Notes: a model not told the origin generated them from the sequence alone. A DNA stretch of 62,836 bases from Planctomycetales bacterium (GCA_027452145.1 DAIDHB010000259.1:1-62836); one strand, 5' to 3'. Shown: positions 18,687-26,663, counted from the stretch's first letter. Made by a program: numbers and translations.

Positions 18687-18705
18687 TCGGATCGCGGGGA
18701 AGTCG

Positions 18706-18789
18706 GGCTCCTTGTGGGCGCGCTGCGGGGCCGTTATAACCGAGCCGATCCCGCACGCAACCCACCCCCAACGTGTCCCACAAGGAGCC
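18706..18789 (+). promoter_or_regulatory. 13-bp perfect inverted repeat covering the NIPSNAP ribosome binding site
   Basis: GGCTCCTTGTGGG at 18706-18718 is the exact reverse complement of CCCACAAGGAGCC at 18777-18789. The second arm contains AAGGAG (18782-18787), the only plausible Shine-Dalgarno of the gene starting at 18799. In an RNA containing both arms the ribosome binding site would be paired. The first arm overlaps the -35 element of the promoter candidate at 18712-18740, so a transcript from that promoter would lack it. The repeat could instead be an operator. Confidence 0.5.
18712..18740 (+). promoter_or_regulatory. Candidate promoter of the NIPSNAP gene
   Basis: TTGTGG (18712-18717) and TATAAC (18735-18740, 5 of 6 to -10) are separated by 17 bp. 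Transcription would begin near 18747, after the first arm of the inverted repeat, leaving a leader of about 52 nt. Confidence 0.45.
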
Positions 18790-18798
18790 ACTCACCCG

Positions 18799-19278
18799 AT
18801 GAAACGCATTCTGACAACCTCGCTGATCGCCGTGGCCGTGCTGATCCTGGCCCGCTTCGAGGAGGGATCCGTGTCCGCCAGCAATGATGCGAAATCGCCG
18901 CAGCCGGAGGCCGGCACCGGCACCCAGCCGCCGGCCGCCGACCATCGCGTCTTCGAGCTGCGGACCTATCACACCAACGAGGGCAAGCTCGATGATCTGC
19001 ACAAGCGCTTTCGCGAGCATACCTGCGACCTGCTGAAGAAGCACGGCGCCGAGCTGATCGGCTTCTGGACGCCGACCGACGACAAGGACGGTAAGGGGAA
19101 CACGCTGGTCTACATGCTCGCCTTCCCCAGCCGCGAGGCGGCGAAGAAGACCTGGGAGGAGTTCGGCAAGGACCCCGAATGGCAGCGCGTCTTCAAGGAA
19201 AGCCACAAGAACGGCGCGCTGGTGAAGAAGGTCGACTCGGTTTTCCTCGAGCCGACCGATTACAGCAACATCAAGTGA
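18799..19278 (+). CDS. Exported NIPSNAP family protein
   Basis: This 159-residue protein has an N-terminal hydrophobic signal (TTSLIAVAVLILA), a short linker rich in Pro, Ala and Thr, and one NIPSNAP domain (about residues 50-155). The domain is recognised by VFELRTYHTNEGKLDDLHKR, the conserved GFWTPTDD region and YMLAFPSREAAKKTWEEF. NIPSNAP domains are dimeric ferredoxin-like alpha+beta folds whose substrates in bacteria are mostly unknown. Start 18799 has AAGGAG 11 nt upstream. The upstream inverted repeat could control its translation. The gene ends facing the HD-GYP gene, with a shared hairpin between them. Confidence 0.88.
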   Translation: MKRILTTSLIAVAVLILARFEEGSVSASNDAKSPQPEAGTGTQPPAADHRVFELRTYHTNEGKLDDLHKRFREHTCDLLKKHGAELIGFWTPTDDKDGKGNTLVYMLAFPSREAAKKTWEEFGKDPEWQRVFKESHKNGALVKKVDSVFLEPTDYSNIK

Positions 19279-19303
19279 CCGAGCCGGCGCGAGCAACAGA
19301 TGG

Positions 19304-19339
19304 GGGTGAGCCGTTCGTCTGTCCGGGCTGGGCTCACCC
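19304..19339. terminator. Hairpin shared by convergent NIPSNAP and HD-GYP genes
   Basis: GGGTGAGCC (19304-19312) and GGCTCACCC (19331-19339) form a perfect 9-bp stem with an 18-nt loop. The right arm contains the HD-GYP stop codon (minus-strand TGA at 19334-19336). A symmetric stem between convergent genes suits a bidirectional terminator, although no T-run is present. Confidence 0.45.
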
Positions 19340-20488
19340 TCGTCCCAGCGCCGCGTCGACGGCGCCGATGAGGCTCTCGCCCAGGCCCTTCTGGCGGATC
19401 GCCTCGATGTCGGCGCGGCAGGCGAACAGGGCATCGACGACTCGCGGGTCCCACTGCCGGCCTCGGCCGTCGCGGAAGATCTGGTCGATCTGATTCAGCC
19501 CCAGCCGACGGCGATAGGGCCGGTTGCTCGACATGGCGTCGAACGAGTCGGCCACGGCGAGGATCCGCGCCTCGACGGGGATCGCGTCGCCCGAGAGGCG
19601 GTCGGGGTATCCGGTGCCGTCGTAGCTCTCGTGGTGGTGCCGCACGCCGGGCAGGATGTGGTTGAGCTTCTTCAGGTCGCGGAGGATCCGCACGCCGATC
19701 TCGACGTGCTCCTGGATCTTCCGGTACTCGTCGGCGGACAGCGGGCTCTCCTTCTTCAGCACGTCGTCGTCGACGCCGATCTTGCCGACGTCGTGCAGCA
19801 GCCCGGCGACGTACAGGTCCGCCTGCCGGGGTGCCGGCAGCGCCAGCTCTTCGCCCAGCCGGACCGAGATCCGCGCGACGCGCTCGGAGTGGCCCGAGGT
19901 GTACGGGTCCTTGGCGTCGATCGCGGCCGTTAGCGCCCGGATCACGCCGAAAAGCAGGCCCTTCAGCTCGGCGTAGATCCCCGAATTGGCGAGCTGGGTG
20001 CCGATCAGCGAGGCGACGTAGTGGGTGCGCTCGACCTCTGCGGGCAGGAACTCGCGGCCGCCCGGCGGGTTCACGGCGACGACCCAGCCGGCATGGCCGG
20101 CGGCGGCGCGGGCATATTCCCGCACCATCGGCGGCGACAGGGGCGCCAGGCAGCCCGAAGCGCCACGCGCCCCGGCGGTCGCCAGCTCTCGGTAGTCGGT
20201 CCACTCCATCCCGTCGACGCGACCCGCGATGATCGGCGGCTCGCCCGGGTCCCGCGGGATCCAGGCCACCGCCTGGGCGCCGAGCGACGATCGCAGGACG
20301 CTCGTCGCCAGCTCGCGGAAGCGGCCGGGCGGCTCGGAGATCCGCAGCCGGCGGATCAGCCGCCCGATGGCGACGTGCTCGCCGCCCGGTTCGTGGCCGC
20401 GGCCGCCGTCACGGGCGAGGTCGTCGACCTGGGCCGTGAGATCGCTATCGGCCTCCATGACCGGATTCGCCTGGTGCTGGACCTTCAT
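19334..20488 (-). CDS. GAF-like/HD-GYP cyclic-di-GMP phosphodiesterase
   Basis: The 384-residue cytoplasmic protein has a GAF-like sensor region (about 55-170) and a complete HD-GYP domain (about 180-370). Catalytic motifs are all present: HSERVA with H200, the HD pair H232-D233 in LLHDVGKIG, HHHESYDGTGYP with the GYP at 293-295, and ILAVADSFDAM. HD-GYP enzymes hydrolyse cyclic-di-GMP, so this protein should lower that messenger in response to a signal bound by the N-terminal part. Start 20488 has AGAGG upstream. It lies 99 bp downstream of cbiO on the same strand; co-transcription is possible but the gap may hold its own promoter. Confidence 0.92.
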   Translation of the reverse strand: MKVQHQANPVMEADSDLTAQVDDLARDGGRGHEPGGEHVAIGRLIRRLRISEPPGRFRELATSVLRSSLGAQAVAWIPRDPGEPPIIAGRVDGMEWTDYRELATAGARGASGCLAPLSPPMVREYARAAAGHAGWVVAVNPPGGREFLPAEVERTHYVASLIGTQLANSGIYAELKGLLFGVIRALTAAIDAKDPYTSGHSERVARISVRLGEELALPAPRQADLYVAGLLHDVGKIGVDDDVLKKESPLSADEYRKIQEHVEIGVRILRDLKKLNHILPGVRHHHESYDGTGYPDRLSGDAIPVEARILAVADSFDAMSSNRPYRRRLGLNQIDQIFRDGRGRQWDPRVVDALFACRADIEAIRQKGLGESLIGAVDAALGRG

Positions 20489-20587
20489 CGGTGCCTCTCG
20501 GTATGGTGACTTCCATCACCAGCCTAGAACACGGATTTGCGGGCGGAGGACGGTGAATCGGGCGAGGAGGTGATTGGCTGGTGGGCC

Positions 20588-21460
20588 TCAGGTGAGCCGC
20601 AGGCTGAGCGGCTGCTCCAGCCCGTGCCGATCGAGCCGCTCGGCGTCGCCGAAGACCTCGCGGGTCGGGCCGTCGGCGACGACGCGCCCGCCGTCGAGCA
20701 GGATGACACGCCCGCAGACCTCCAGCACCATCTCCAGGTCGTGGGTGGCGATCAGCATCGTGCAACCCAGGCTCTGGACCAGCCGGATGAACCGCCTGCG
20801 GCCGCGCGGGTCGAGGTTGGCCGTGGGCTCGTCCAGGACCAGCACCGACGGCCGGCAGGCCAGCACGCCCGCCAGGCAGACGCGCTTCCGCTCGCCGAAA
20901 CTGAGGTGGTGCGGCGGTCGCGCCGCCTCGGCCGACAGGTCGACGCGCGCCAGGCACTCCTCTGCGAGCTGCCGCGCCTCGGCGGCCGACATCCCCAGGT
21001 TCAGGGGACCGAACGCCACGTCCTCGATCACGGTGTTGCAGAAAAGCTGGTCGTCGGGGTCCTGGAAAACCAGTCCCACCCGGCGCCGGACCTCGGGAGC
21101 GTTGCGGTCGTTGACCTCCAGGCCGTCGATCCAGACACTCGGCCGGCGGCCGCCGCGGCCGGGCCCGGATCCTCCGCCGATCGCGTGCGAATGCCCGACG
21201 GCGCCCCTCGCCTTGCCCGGGAGCAGGCCGTTGAGGTGCAGGAGCAGCGTGCTCTTGCCCGCGCCATTGGGTCCCACCAGGGCCACGATCTCGCCCGCGC
21301 GGATCGACAGGTCCACGCCCCGGAGCGCCTCCTTGCCATCGGGATAGCGATACTCGAGCCCCCGCACTCGCACGGCATCGACCGCGGCGTCCGGCTCGCT
21401 CGCCGATCCGGGCGCAGCCGACTCGACCGTCGTCACGTCTCGGCCATCCACGGCGCTCAT
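20588..21460 (-). CDS. cbiO: Cobalt/nickel ECF transporter ATP-binding protein CbiO
   Basis: The 290-residue ATPase energises the metal transporter encoded with it. Motifs are Walker A GPNGAGKST (63-71), Q-loop FQDPDDQLF (132-140), signature LSFGE (186-190), Walker B VLVLDE (206-211) and H-loop H240. The Q-loop with DDQLF is typical of CbiO/EcfA proteins. A Gly- and His-containing insertion of about 20 residues (89-108) lies between the first helix and the next strand, where relatives have a short turn. The N-terminus carries about 28 extra residues. The start at 21460 lies 8 nt after the cbiQ stop, with GAGG and GGAGG upstream; a longer in-frame reading would run through cbiQ and is rejected. 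Confidence 0.93.
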   Translation of the reverse strand: MSAVDGRDVTTVESAAPGSASEPDAAVDAVRVRGLEYRYPDGKEALRGVDLSIRAGEIVALVGPNGAGKSTLLLHLNGLLPGKARGAVGHSHAIGGGSGPGRGGRRPSVWIDGLEVNDRNAPEVRRRVGLVFQDPDDQLFCNTVIEDVAFGPLNLGMSAAEARQLAEECLARVDLSAEAARPPHHLSFGERKRVCLAGVLACRPSVLVLDEPTANLDPRGRRRFIRLVQSLGCTMLIATHDLEMVLEVCGRVILLDGGRVVADGPTREVFGDAERLDRHGLEQPLSLRLT

Positions 21461-21468
21461 GGGCGGCC

Positions 21469-22122
21469 TCAATCCTCCAGGCTGTGGATCGTCCCGGTCC
21501 AGCCGCGGGCGATCATGGCGTCGTGGACCCGCTCGGCGCGCTCGAACGTGCGGAGGAACAGCATGCCGATGAGCCCGCCGAGCAGGCTCCAGGAGAGCGC
21601 CCCCCGACGGCGGAACGTCCGCGCCCGCCGCGCCGTGGCCATGCGCTCGATCTCCTCGACCAGGACGTGGCGATAGCGCTCCATGAACTGGAGCGTCGCG
21701 ACGAGCACGAGCGGCATGCCCAGCCGCCGCATCCCGGTCAAAAGCCTCGGGAACGGCGTGGTGCCGGCCAGGACGATCATCGTCATCAGGGCCAACCCGT
21801 TCTTGGCGAGGATACTCGCGGCGACCGCGGCGAGCCCCTGAACGGCCCGCGCTGGATGCGAGGGGGCCAGCATCGCCGCCAGGAACGCGACGGGTACGAA
21901 CAGGCCGAGCCAGCGCCGGGCGATCTCTCCCGGCGGGATGCCGGAAATCCCGATCGCGAATGCCAGCACCAGCCCGGCCGCACCATAGAGCCGCCACGCG
22001 CCAACCGGCATCGCGATCACGGCGATCACCATGGCCAGCGCGGCGATCAGCTTGAACCGCGCGTCCAGCCGGTGGAGCGGACTCGTCGCCTCGCGGTGCC
22101 GCTCCAGTGCATCAGACCGCAT
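21469..22122 (-). CDS. cbiQ: Cobalt/nickel ECF transporter transmembrane protein CbiQ
   Basis: This 217-residue membrane protein is the T component of the metal ECF transporter. It has about five hydrophobic segments (for example LIAALAMVIAVIAM and GLFVPVAFLAAMLAP). The cytoplasmic coupling helices of this family appear around the segment from RRLGMPLVLV to MATARRARTFRRRG, including the family's A-R-R/G-x-x-x signature. Such proteins link the substrate-binding M component to the CbiO ATPase. Its start overlaps the cbiM stop by 11 bp and cbiO follows 8 nt after its stop, so the three genes form one translationally linked operon. Confidence 0.92.
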   Translation of the reverse strand: MRSDALERHREATSPLHRLDARFKLIAALAMVIAVIAMPVGAWRLYGAAGLVLAFAIGISGIPPGEIARRWLGLFVPVAFLAAMLAPSHPARAVQGLAAVAASILAKNGLALMTMIVLAGTTPFPRLLTGMRRLGMPLVLVATLQFMERYRHVLVEEIERMATARRARTFRRRGALSWSLLGGLIGMLFLRTFERAERVHDAMIARGWTGTIHSLED

Positions 22123-23101
22123 CCAGGGTCGCCCCCTCGGGCTTTGGCCGCGGCAGGATCCGCGCCATGCCCCAGCTCAGCCCGAAGACCACGAGCGTGC
22201 CGACCACGCCGGCCATCGCGGTCGCCACCCCCGCCTGGCCCAGGCCCGGCAGCCGGAGCTGGTAGTCGGCCATCGGCGACGGCAAGGGTGGGGCAGGGGC
22301 GGCGGATTCATCCGGCAGGAAGCCGAGCTTCTCGCCCACGAATTCCAGCCCGTCGGGCGACTCGCAGGCGAAGGGCGCCACGAACGCGGCGACGGCCAGC
22401 GAGATCGCCAGCCCGGCGCCCACCCACTGGATCCAGTGGCCGGCAGCCACGGGCTTGTCTACAATTTCCCCGGCCGGCTCGAGCAGGTCGGGCCGTCGCA
22501 AGAGGACGAAGCGGACGACCAGGCCCGTGATCAGGGCCTCGCCGATCCCGATCAGCGAATGGACGAGCGCCATCCAGCCCAGCACGCGCAGGAAGTCGTC
22601 GCGACGACCCGAGGCCGCCAGCTCGACGGCGAACGCCCCCGAGGCCAGCAGCACCGAGAACCACGCCGCGACCATCGCCGCGATCAGCGTCCCCTTCGGC
22701 CCGGCCATCGCCCGGCGGAGAGGGGCGTAGATCGCATATCCGCCAATCGCGCCGATCAGGCCCATGTTGACGAAGTTGGCCCCCAGCGCCGAGAATCCGC
22801 CGTCATTGAACAGGAAACACTGCACGATCAGGACTGCCGCCACGACCACCGAGCCGGCCCACGGGCCCAGCAGGACCGACGCCAGCACCCCGCCCAGCAG
22901 GTGGCCGGAAACGCCAGGCATCACCGGGAAGTTCACCATTTGCGCGGCGATCACGAACGCCGACATCGTACCCATCAGCACGGTGGTCCGCTCGCCAAGC
23001 TGCTGCTCCAGCCGCCGCACGGCGTACAGCAGCCCCGCGCCACCGATCAGGCTCGTCGCGATCACCGCGTTCGGACCGAGCACCGCGTCCGGTATATGCA
23101 T
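22112..23101 (-). CDS. cbiM: Cobalt/nickel ECF transporter substrate-binding protein CbiM/NikM with fused PDGLE (CbiN-like) part
   Basis: The 329-residue membrane protein begins MHIPDAVLGP, the N-terminal metal-binding signature of CbiM/NikM, in which His2 helps hold Co2+ or Ni2+. Further family motifs are MPGVSGHLLGG and VQCFLFNDGG. After about six membrane segments, the C-terminal part has another helix, the motif SPDGLE (about 260) and a final membrane segment, resembling a fused CbiN/NikN (PDGLE) subunit; no separate cbiN gene is present. The metal cannot be told from sequence: nickel and cobalt importers share these motifs. The leader from the candidate promoter is only about 54 nt, too short for a cobalamin riboswitch, and none was seen. 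Confidence 0.92.
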   Translation of the reverse strand: MHIPDAVLGPNAVIATSLIGGAGLLYAVRRLEQQLGERTTVLMGTMSAFVIAAQMVNFPVMPGVSGHLLGGVLASVLLGPWAGSVVVAAVLIVQCFLFNDGGFSALGANFVNMGLIGAIGGYAIYAPLRRAMAGPKGTLIAAMVAAWFSVLLASGAFAVELAASGRRDDFLRVLGWMALVHSLIGIGEALITGLVVRFVLLRRPDLLEPAGEIVDKPVAAGHWIQWVGAGLAISLAVAAFVAPFACESPDGLEFVGEKLGFLPDESAAPAPPLPSPMADYQLRLPGLGQAGVATAMAGVVGTLVVFGLSWGMARILPRPKPEGATLDAV

Positions 23102-23162
23102 CGATGTGGCCCCGCCCGGTGTTCCTGCCGGCTCGTTCGCCCCTCACTGGCTCTCGGCCCCC

Positions 23163-23191
23163 ATGGTAGCCGCCGTATGCCGTTTCGTCAA
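23163..23191 (-). promoter_or_regulatory. Candidate promoter of the cbiMQO operon
   Basis: On the minus strand TTGACG (plus 23186-23191, 5 of 6 to -35) is followed after 17 bp by TACCAT (plus 23163-23168, 4 of 6 to -10). Transcription would start near 23156, giving a leader of about 54 nt to the cbiM start at 23101. Confidence 0.5.
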
Positions 23192-23282
23192 AAACTTCAT
23201 ACCGCCCGTTTTTCGGCCGGTCGTGTCCATCCTTCCACCGAGGGGATGAGAGTCTCGTCGGCCCTCCCGGAGATCACTTGCC

Positions 23283-23927
23283 GTGACGATCAATATCGAG
23301 GAATGGCGCAAGGAGCACGGTCGGTTTAGCCTGCACGAAGAAGGCGCCGACCCCGACCCGATCCGCCAGTTCCGTGCCTGGTTCGACGAGGCCGCGGCCA
23401 GCGGCGAGCCCGAGGTGAATGCGATGGCCCTGGCCACGGCGACGCCCGACGGCCGGCCGTCGGTCCGGATCGTCCTGCTCCGCGGCGTGGATGACCGCGG
23501 CTTCGCCTTCTTCACCAATTATGAGAGCCGCAAGGCCCGCGAGCTCGAGGCCAATCCCTTCGCCTCGCTCGCCTTCTTCTGGCGCGAGACCGAGCGCCAG
23601 GTCCGGATCGAGGGCCGGGTCGAGCGGGTGTCGGACGAGGAGTCCGACCGCTATTTCCACACCCGGCCCGAGGGCTCGCGCATCGGCGCCTGGGCCTCGC
23701 CGCAGAGCCAGGTGATCCCCTCCCGCCATGCGCTCGAGCAACTCTATGCCGAGGTCGAATCGCGGCACGCCGACGGCCGGATTCCCCGCCCGCCGCACTG
23801 GGGCGGATTCCGCGTGGTGCCCGACGCGATCGAGTTCTGGCAGGGCCGCCCCAGCCGCCTGCACGACCGCCTGCGCTATACCCGAGCTGCCGGAGGCGGG
23901 TGGGTGATCGAGCGACTGGCGCCATGA
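23283..23927 (+). CDS. pdxH: Pyridoxamine/pyridoxine 5'-phosphate oxidase
   Basis: This 214-residue cytoplasmic flavoenzyme oxidises pyridoxamine- or pyridoxine-5'-phosphate to pyridoxal phosphate using FMN and oxygen. Family motifs run the full length: [51 protein letters not shown], the region [14 protein letters not shown], and the C-terminal PPHWGGFRV with [12 protein letters not shown], which carry phosphate- and FMN-binding residues. Length is normal for the family. The start is GTG at 23283; GGAG about 12 nt upstream is a somewhat distant ribosome binding site. It is divergent from cbiM and appears to be a single-gene unit. Confidence 0.96.
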   Translation: MTINIEEWRKEHGRFSLHEEGADPDPIRQFRAWFDEAAASGEPEVNAMALATATPDGRPSVRIVLLRGVDDRGFAFFTNYESRKARELEANPFASLAFFWRETERQVRIEGRVERVSDEESDRYFHTRPEGSRIGAWASPQSQVIPSRHALEQLYAEVESRHADGRIPRPPHWGGFRVVPDAIEFWQGRPSRLHDRLRYTRAAGGGWVIERLAP

Positions 23928-24013
23928 GAATCAACACATCAGATAATGAAGCACGATTAGACTCGAAGAGTGGGACTGCGACGGCAAGTTGGCGGGCGAT
24001 CCGGGAACCGAAG

Positions 24014-24245
24014 ATCCGGACTTAACCGCGAAAAACGCGAAAAGGACCGGGGAGTGAAATGTCCGCCGTTGTTTATCCAATTTGGAAATATGACTGAGGT
24101 TCAATTGAATGAATAGTTACGGTGATGTGGGCAGCCGTCGAGCAGTGGGCGGATGGAATGGAGGGGCGATCTGGCCGGCGGCGCCTGGGGCCATCATCCC
24201 AGTCTCTTTTCGCGGTTTTCGCGGTTTTCGCGGTTAAATCCGGAT
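24014..24245. repeat. MITE-like element with CGCGAAAA-type terminal inverted repeats
   Basis: The left arm (24014-24043) reads ATCCGGACTTAACCGCGAAA and continues AACGCGAAAA. The reverse complement of the right arm (24207-24245) reads ATCCGGATTTAACCGCGAAA and continues with two more CCGCGAAAA-type units. The arms match with two differences and one extra unit. The interior (about 160 bp) is locally AT-rich near 24065-24120, contains small palindromes (24077-24087 and 24101-24110), and has no gene. It fills almost the whole 320-bp gap between pdxH and the nuclease-like gene, whose stop codon (24248-24250) nearly touches the right arm. Confidence 0.6.
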
Positions 24246-24247
24246 TC

Positions 24248-25135
24248 TCATCGGGTCGGCAGGACCGGCACGGATCCTTCCGATCGCTGCGGTGAACGTT
24301 CTTGTTCCTCGGCGGGCGAGGGATCGGGGCGCGTTGTGATGGCCGGGATCGGGCGCGGGCCGGGGGGGCGGGCCTGGGGGCGGTTGAAGCGCAGGCACTG
24401 GCCGTAGAAGCTGTCGATGATCTGGCCGTCGCGGGCGCTGTGGAACGCGATGACGTCGATGATGTCCTCCCAGCTCAGCGACCGGACCTCGACCCGCCGC
24501 CAGGTCGGCTCGAACCACTCGCGGAACCAGTGATCTCGCTCGCCGGCGTAGTCCTCGACGCGGCGGCGGACCTTGCGCCGGATCGCGTCGAGCGACAGGT
24601 CCCACTCGAAGATCCCGTCGTCCAGCCGGGCGCGCGGGGCCAGGACGAGGAACGCGAGGTCGTCCATGTCCTCGGGGCGGCGATCGACCCGGCGGAGCGC
24701 CTCGGCCATGCAGGCGACGCTCCGCGCCGCCTGGTCGTAATACGGCGCATTCCGCACGCCGGCCGACAGCCGGGCAAATAACTTGGCCTCGAGCACGACG
24801 AGCTGCCGGGCCCCGGGGGTCAGCGAGAGCGCCGCGGTCCCGGGATCGCCGATGACGAAGTGGCCGAGCACGGCGTCGGCGTGCGTTCGCGCCTCGGCCA
24901 GGCGGTCGCCGCGGAACCTCGTCATGAACGCCGACGGCAGCCACGCCTGCGAGAACCACCGCGCGCCGGCCATCGGCGAGAGCGGGTAGCGGTCGCCCCC
25001 ATGCCGGGCGAACCAGTCGAGGACCAGCCGGAGCAGCCAGTCCTCGTTGTACAGCTCGGCCGGCGGGAACGCCGACTCGCCCGCCTCGCAGGCCGCCAGC
25101 ATGTCCCGGATCCGATCCACGACCGTCGAGATCAC
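24248..25135 (-). CDS. Uncharacterised PD-(D/E)XK nuclease-like protein
   Basis: The 295-residue cytoplasmic protein has the motif spacing of a PD-(D/E)XK nuclease core. E31 lies in the helix YNEDWLLRLVLDW, D97 in HFVIGDPGTA, and E116-A-K118 at the end of a strand in RQLVVLEAKLF; a downstream Gln (Q135) lies in APYYDQAARSVACM. The rest is helical. The C-terminal 35 residues are rich in Pro and Arg and look disordered. I do not recognise the family by name, and the fold is inferred from motif spacing alone. No methyltransferase, helicase or other defence partner is adjacent; a PAS-AraC regulator is transcribed divergently. An inverted-repeat element ends 2 bp after its stop codon. Confidence 0.7.
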   Translation of the reverse strand: MISTVVDRIRDMLAACEAGESAFPPAELYNEDWLLRLVLDWFARHGGDRYPLSPMAGARWFSQAWLPSAFMTRFRGDRLAEARTHADAVLGHFVIGDPGTAALSLTPGARQLVVLEAKLFARLSAGVRNAPYYDQAARSVACMAEALRRVDRRPEDMDDLAFLVLAPRARLDDGIFEWDLSLDAIRRKVRRRVEDYAGERDHWFREWFEPTWRRVEVRSLSWEDIIDVIAFHSARDGQIIDSFYGQCLRFNRPQARPPGPRPIPAITTRPDPSPAEEQERSPQRSEGSVPVLPTR

Positions 25136-25217
25136 TCCGTTGCCTCCGCTCTCATCCTCGCCGACGCTGTCCCGATTTTGCTTCCTCTGCTCCGGCCGCG
25201 CGCAGCCTGTTACTCTT

Positions 25218-25223
25218 ATTATA
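25218..25223 (-). promoter_or_regulatory. Perfect -10 hexamer for the nuclease-like gene
   Basis: The minus strand reads TATAAT (plus 25218-25223), about 75 nt before the start at 25135, in an AT-rich island. No clear -35 hexamer is seen at 17 bp. The plus strand of the same island reads TATAAC and may serve the divergent AraC-type gene. Confidence 0.4.
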
Positions 25224-25346
25224 ACCCGCGGAATCGTCCTTGAAGAGGTGCACGAATGTGTCGTTCAAGCGAGCGAGCACGATGACGGCTGGCGATTCTC
25301 CGCGGGCAATCGTTCATCGGCGCATTGTTGGAGGTTCCGACGCCGG

Positions 25347-26150
25347 ATGAGACTGCCGCGCTACCTGCTCGAGCTGGCCCGGCTCTTCGACGGGCTGGAC
25401 GACGTCCTGGCCTGGGTCAAGGATCGGGACGGCCGCTATGCCTGGGTCAACCGGGCCTTCCTGGTCAATGACTCCCTCGACGGCCGGCACGGCGCGGCTC
25501 CGGAGCTGGCCGACGTGGTCGGCAAGACGGACTACGACTTCTCGCCGAGCTTCCTGGCGGATCAGTTCCGCATCGACGATGAATATGTGCTGGCCGGCCA
25601 CCGGATCGTCGACCGGATCGAGCTGGTCGTCCAGCCGGACGGCCGCGCCGTGTGGAACGTGACCAACAAGGTCCCGCTGATCGACGAGGCCGGCGCGGTG
25701 GTCGGCACGGCCGGGATCACTCGCAGCCTGGCCGCGCCGGGGCAACCCGACGCCCCGGCTCACGAACTCGGCGCCGTGCTGGCCCACCTGCGCGACCACT
25801 ACCCGACGCCAATCACGAACCGCCAGCTCGCCCGGCTGGCGCACATGTCGGTCCGGGCGTTCGAGCGCAAGTTCCTCGCGAGCTTCCATCTCACGCCCCA
25901 GCGCTACCTGCGCAGGCTGCGTCTCAGCATGGCGAGCCGGGCGCTGGTCTCCACCGGCGCGACCCTCGCCGAGATCGCCTCGGGCTGCGGGTTCTCCGAC
26001 CAGAGCCACTTCACCCGCGAGTTCCGCCGCCAGTTCGGCCGGACGCCGCGCGAGTACCGCGAGCATTACGCCCGCCGTTCCGACGACGCCGCTCCCGTTC
26101 CAAATCCTGACGCCGGCGATCAAGAGCGGCGCCGCAAGTCGCCGGTATAG
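25347..26150 (+). CDS. PAS domain-containing AraC family transcriptional regulator
   Basis: The 267-residue protein has an N-terminal PAS domain (about 10-130; DVLAWVKDRDGRYAWVNRAF and VGKTDYDFSPSFLADQF are typical) and a C-terminal AraC DNA-binding domain (about 155-242). The latter has two helix-turn-helix units, one around NRQLARLAHMSVRAFERKF and one around TLAEIASGCGFSDQSHFTRE, followed by RTPREYRE. Start 25347 has GGAGG 12 nt upstream; earlier in-frame starts are possible but lack support. It lies 61 bp before a run of sugar-metabolism genes on the same strand, so it probably activates them in response to a small ligand. This pairing of PAS with AraC is common in planctomycetes. Confidence 0.88.
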   Translation: MRLPRYLLELARLFDGLDDVLAWVKDRDGRYAWVNRAFLVNDSLDGRHGAAPELADVVGKTDYDFSPSFLADQFRIDDEYVLAGHRIVDRIELVVQPDGRAVWNVTNKVPLIDEAGAVVGTAGITRSLAAPGQPDAPAHELGAVLAHLRDHYPTPITNRQLARLAHMSVRAFERKFLASFHLTPQRYLRRLRLSMASRALVSTGATLAEIASGCGFSDQSHFTREFRRQFGRTPREYREHYARRSDDAAPVPNPDAGDQERRRKSPV

Positions 26151-26211
26151 TTCGGTGGACCTGCCGGGCGGCGCGGTCGGCTGGCGCCGGTAAATCTTGA
26201 GGAGACCGTCC

Positions 26212-26568
26212 ATGATCTCGAAGCGATTCGTCGCGATCCCGGTCGCGTTGATGCTGGCCGCCTCGCTGGCGCGGGCATCCGACGAGCTCGATGCCGAGGG
26301 CTTCGTCCGGCTTTTCAACGGCAAGGATCTCGCCGGCTGGAAGGTGCCCGACGGCGACAACGGCCACTGGAAGATCGTCGACGGCGCGATCGACTACGAC
26401 GCCGCGAGCGAGGCGACGGGCGACAAAAACCTCTGGAGCGAGCGCGAGTACGGCGACTTCGTCCTCCGGCTCGACTGGCGGCTGAAGGAGGCGCCGTTCG
26501 TCAACAGGAACGTGCCGTACATCCTGCCCGACGGCACCCACGCGAAGGACGTGCATGGAAGGAGCTGA
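26212..26568 (+). pseudogene. N-terminal fragment of a frameshifted DUF1080-ThuA gene
   Basis: The fragment has a signal peptide (AIPVALMLAASLARA) and the first half of a DUF1080 (3-keto-disaccharide hydrolase-like) domain: FVRLFNGKDLAGWKVPDGDNGHW and FVLRLDWRLKE. The frame stops at 26566-26568 after DVHGRS. The missing continuation (KELKLALPDADSGVFLRGNG) is present at once in another frame from 26559, so a base was lost or gained near 26548-26562. Start 26212 has TGAGGAG upstream. DUF1080 proteins are exported carbohydrate-active enzymes. The break is either a real mutation or an assembly error; a second pair of small indels near 26672-26690 supports real decay or a poorly read stretch. Confidence 0.75.
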
Positions 26569-26663
26569 AGCTCGCGCTGCCGGACGCCGACTCGGGCGTC
26601 TTCCTCCGCGGCAACGGCGACTACCAGGTCAATATCTGGTGCTGGCCGATCGGCTCGGGCGAG

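Noticed and set aside
23102..23282. Cobalamin riboswitch before cbiM
   Set aside because: The leader from the candidate promoter is only about 54 nt and no conserved B12-box-like sequence was seen.
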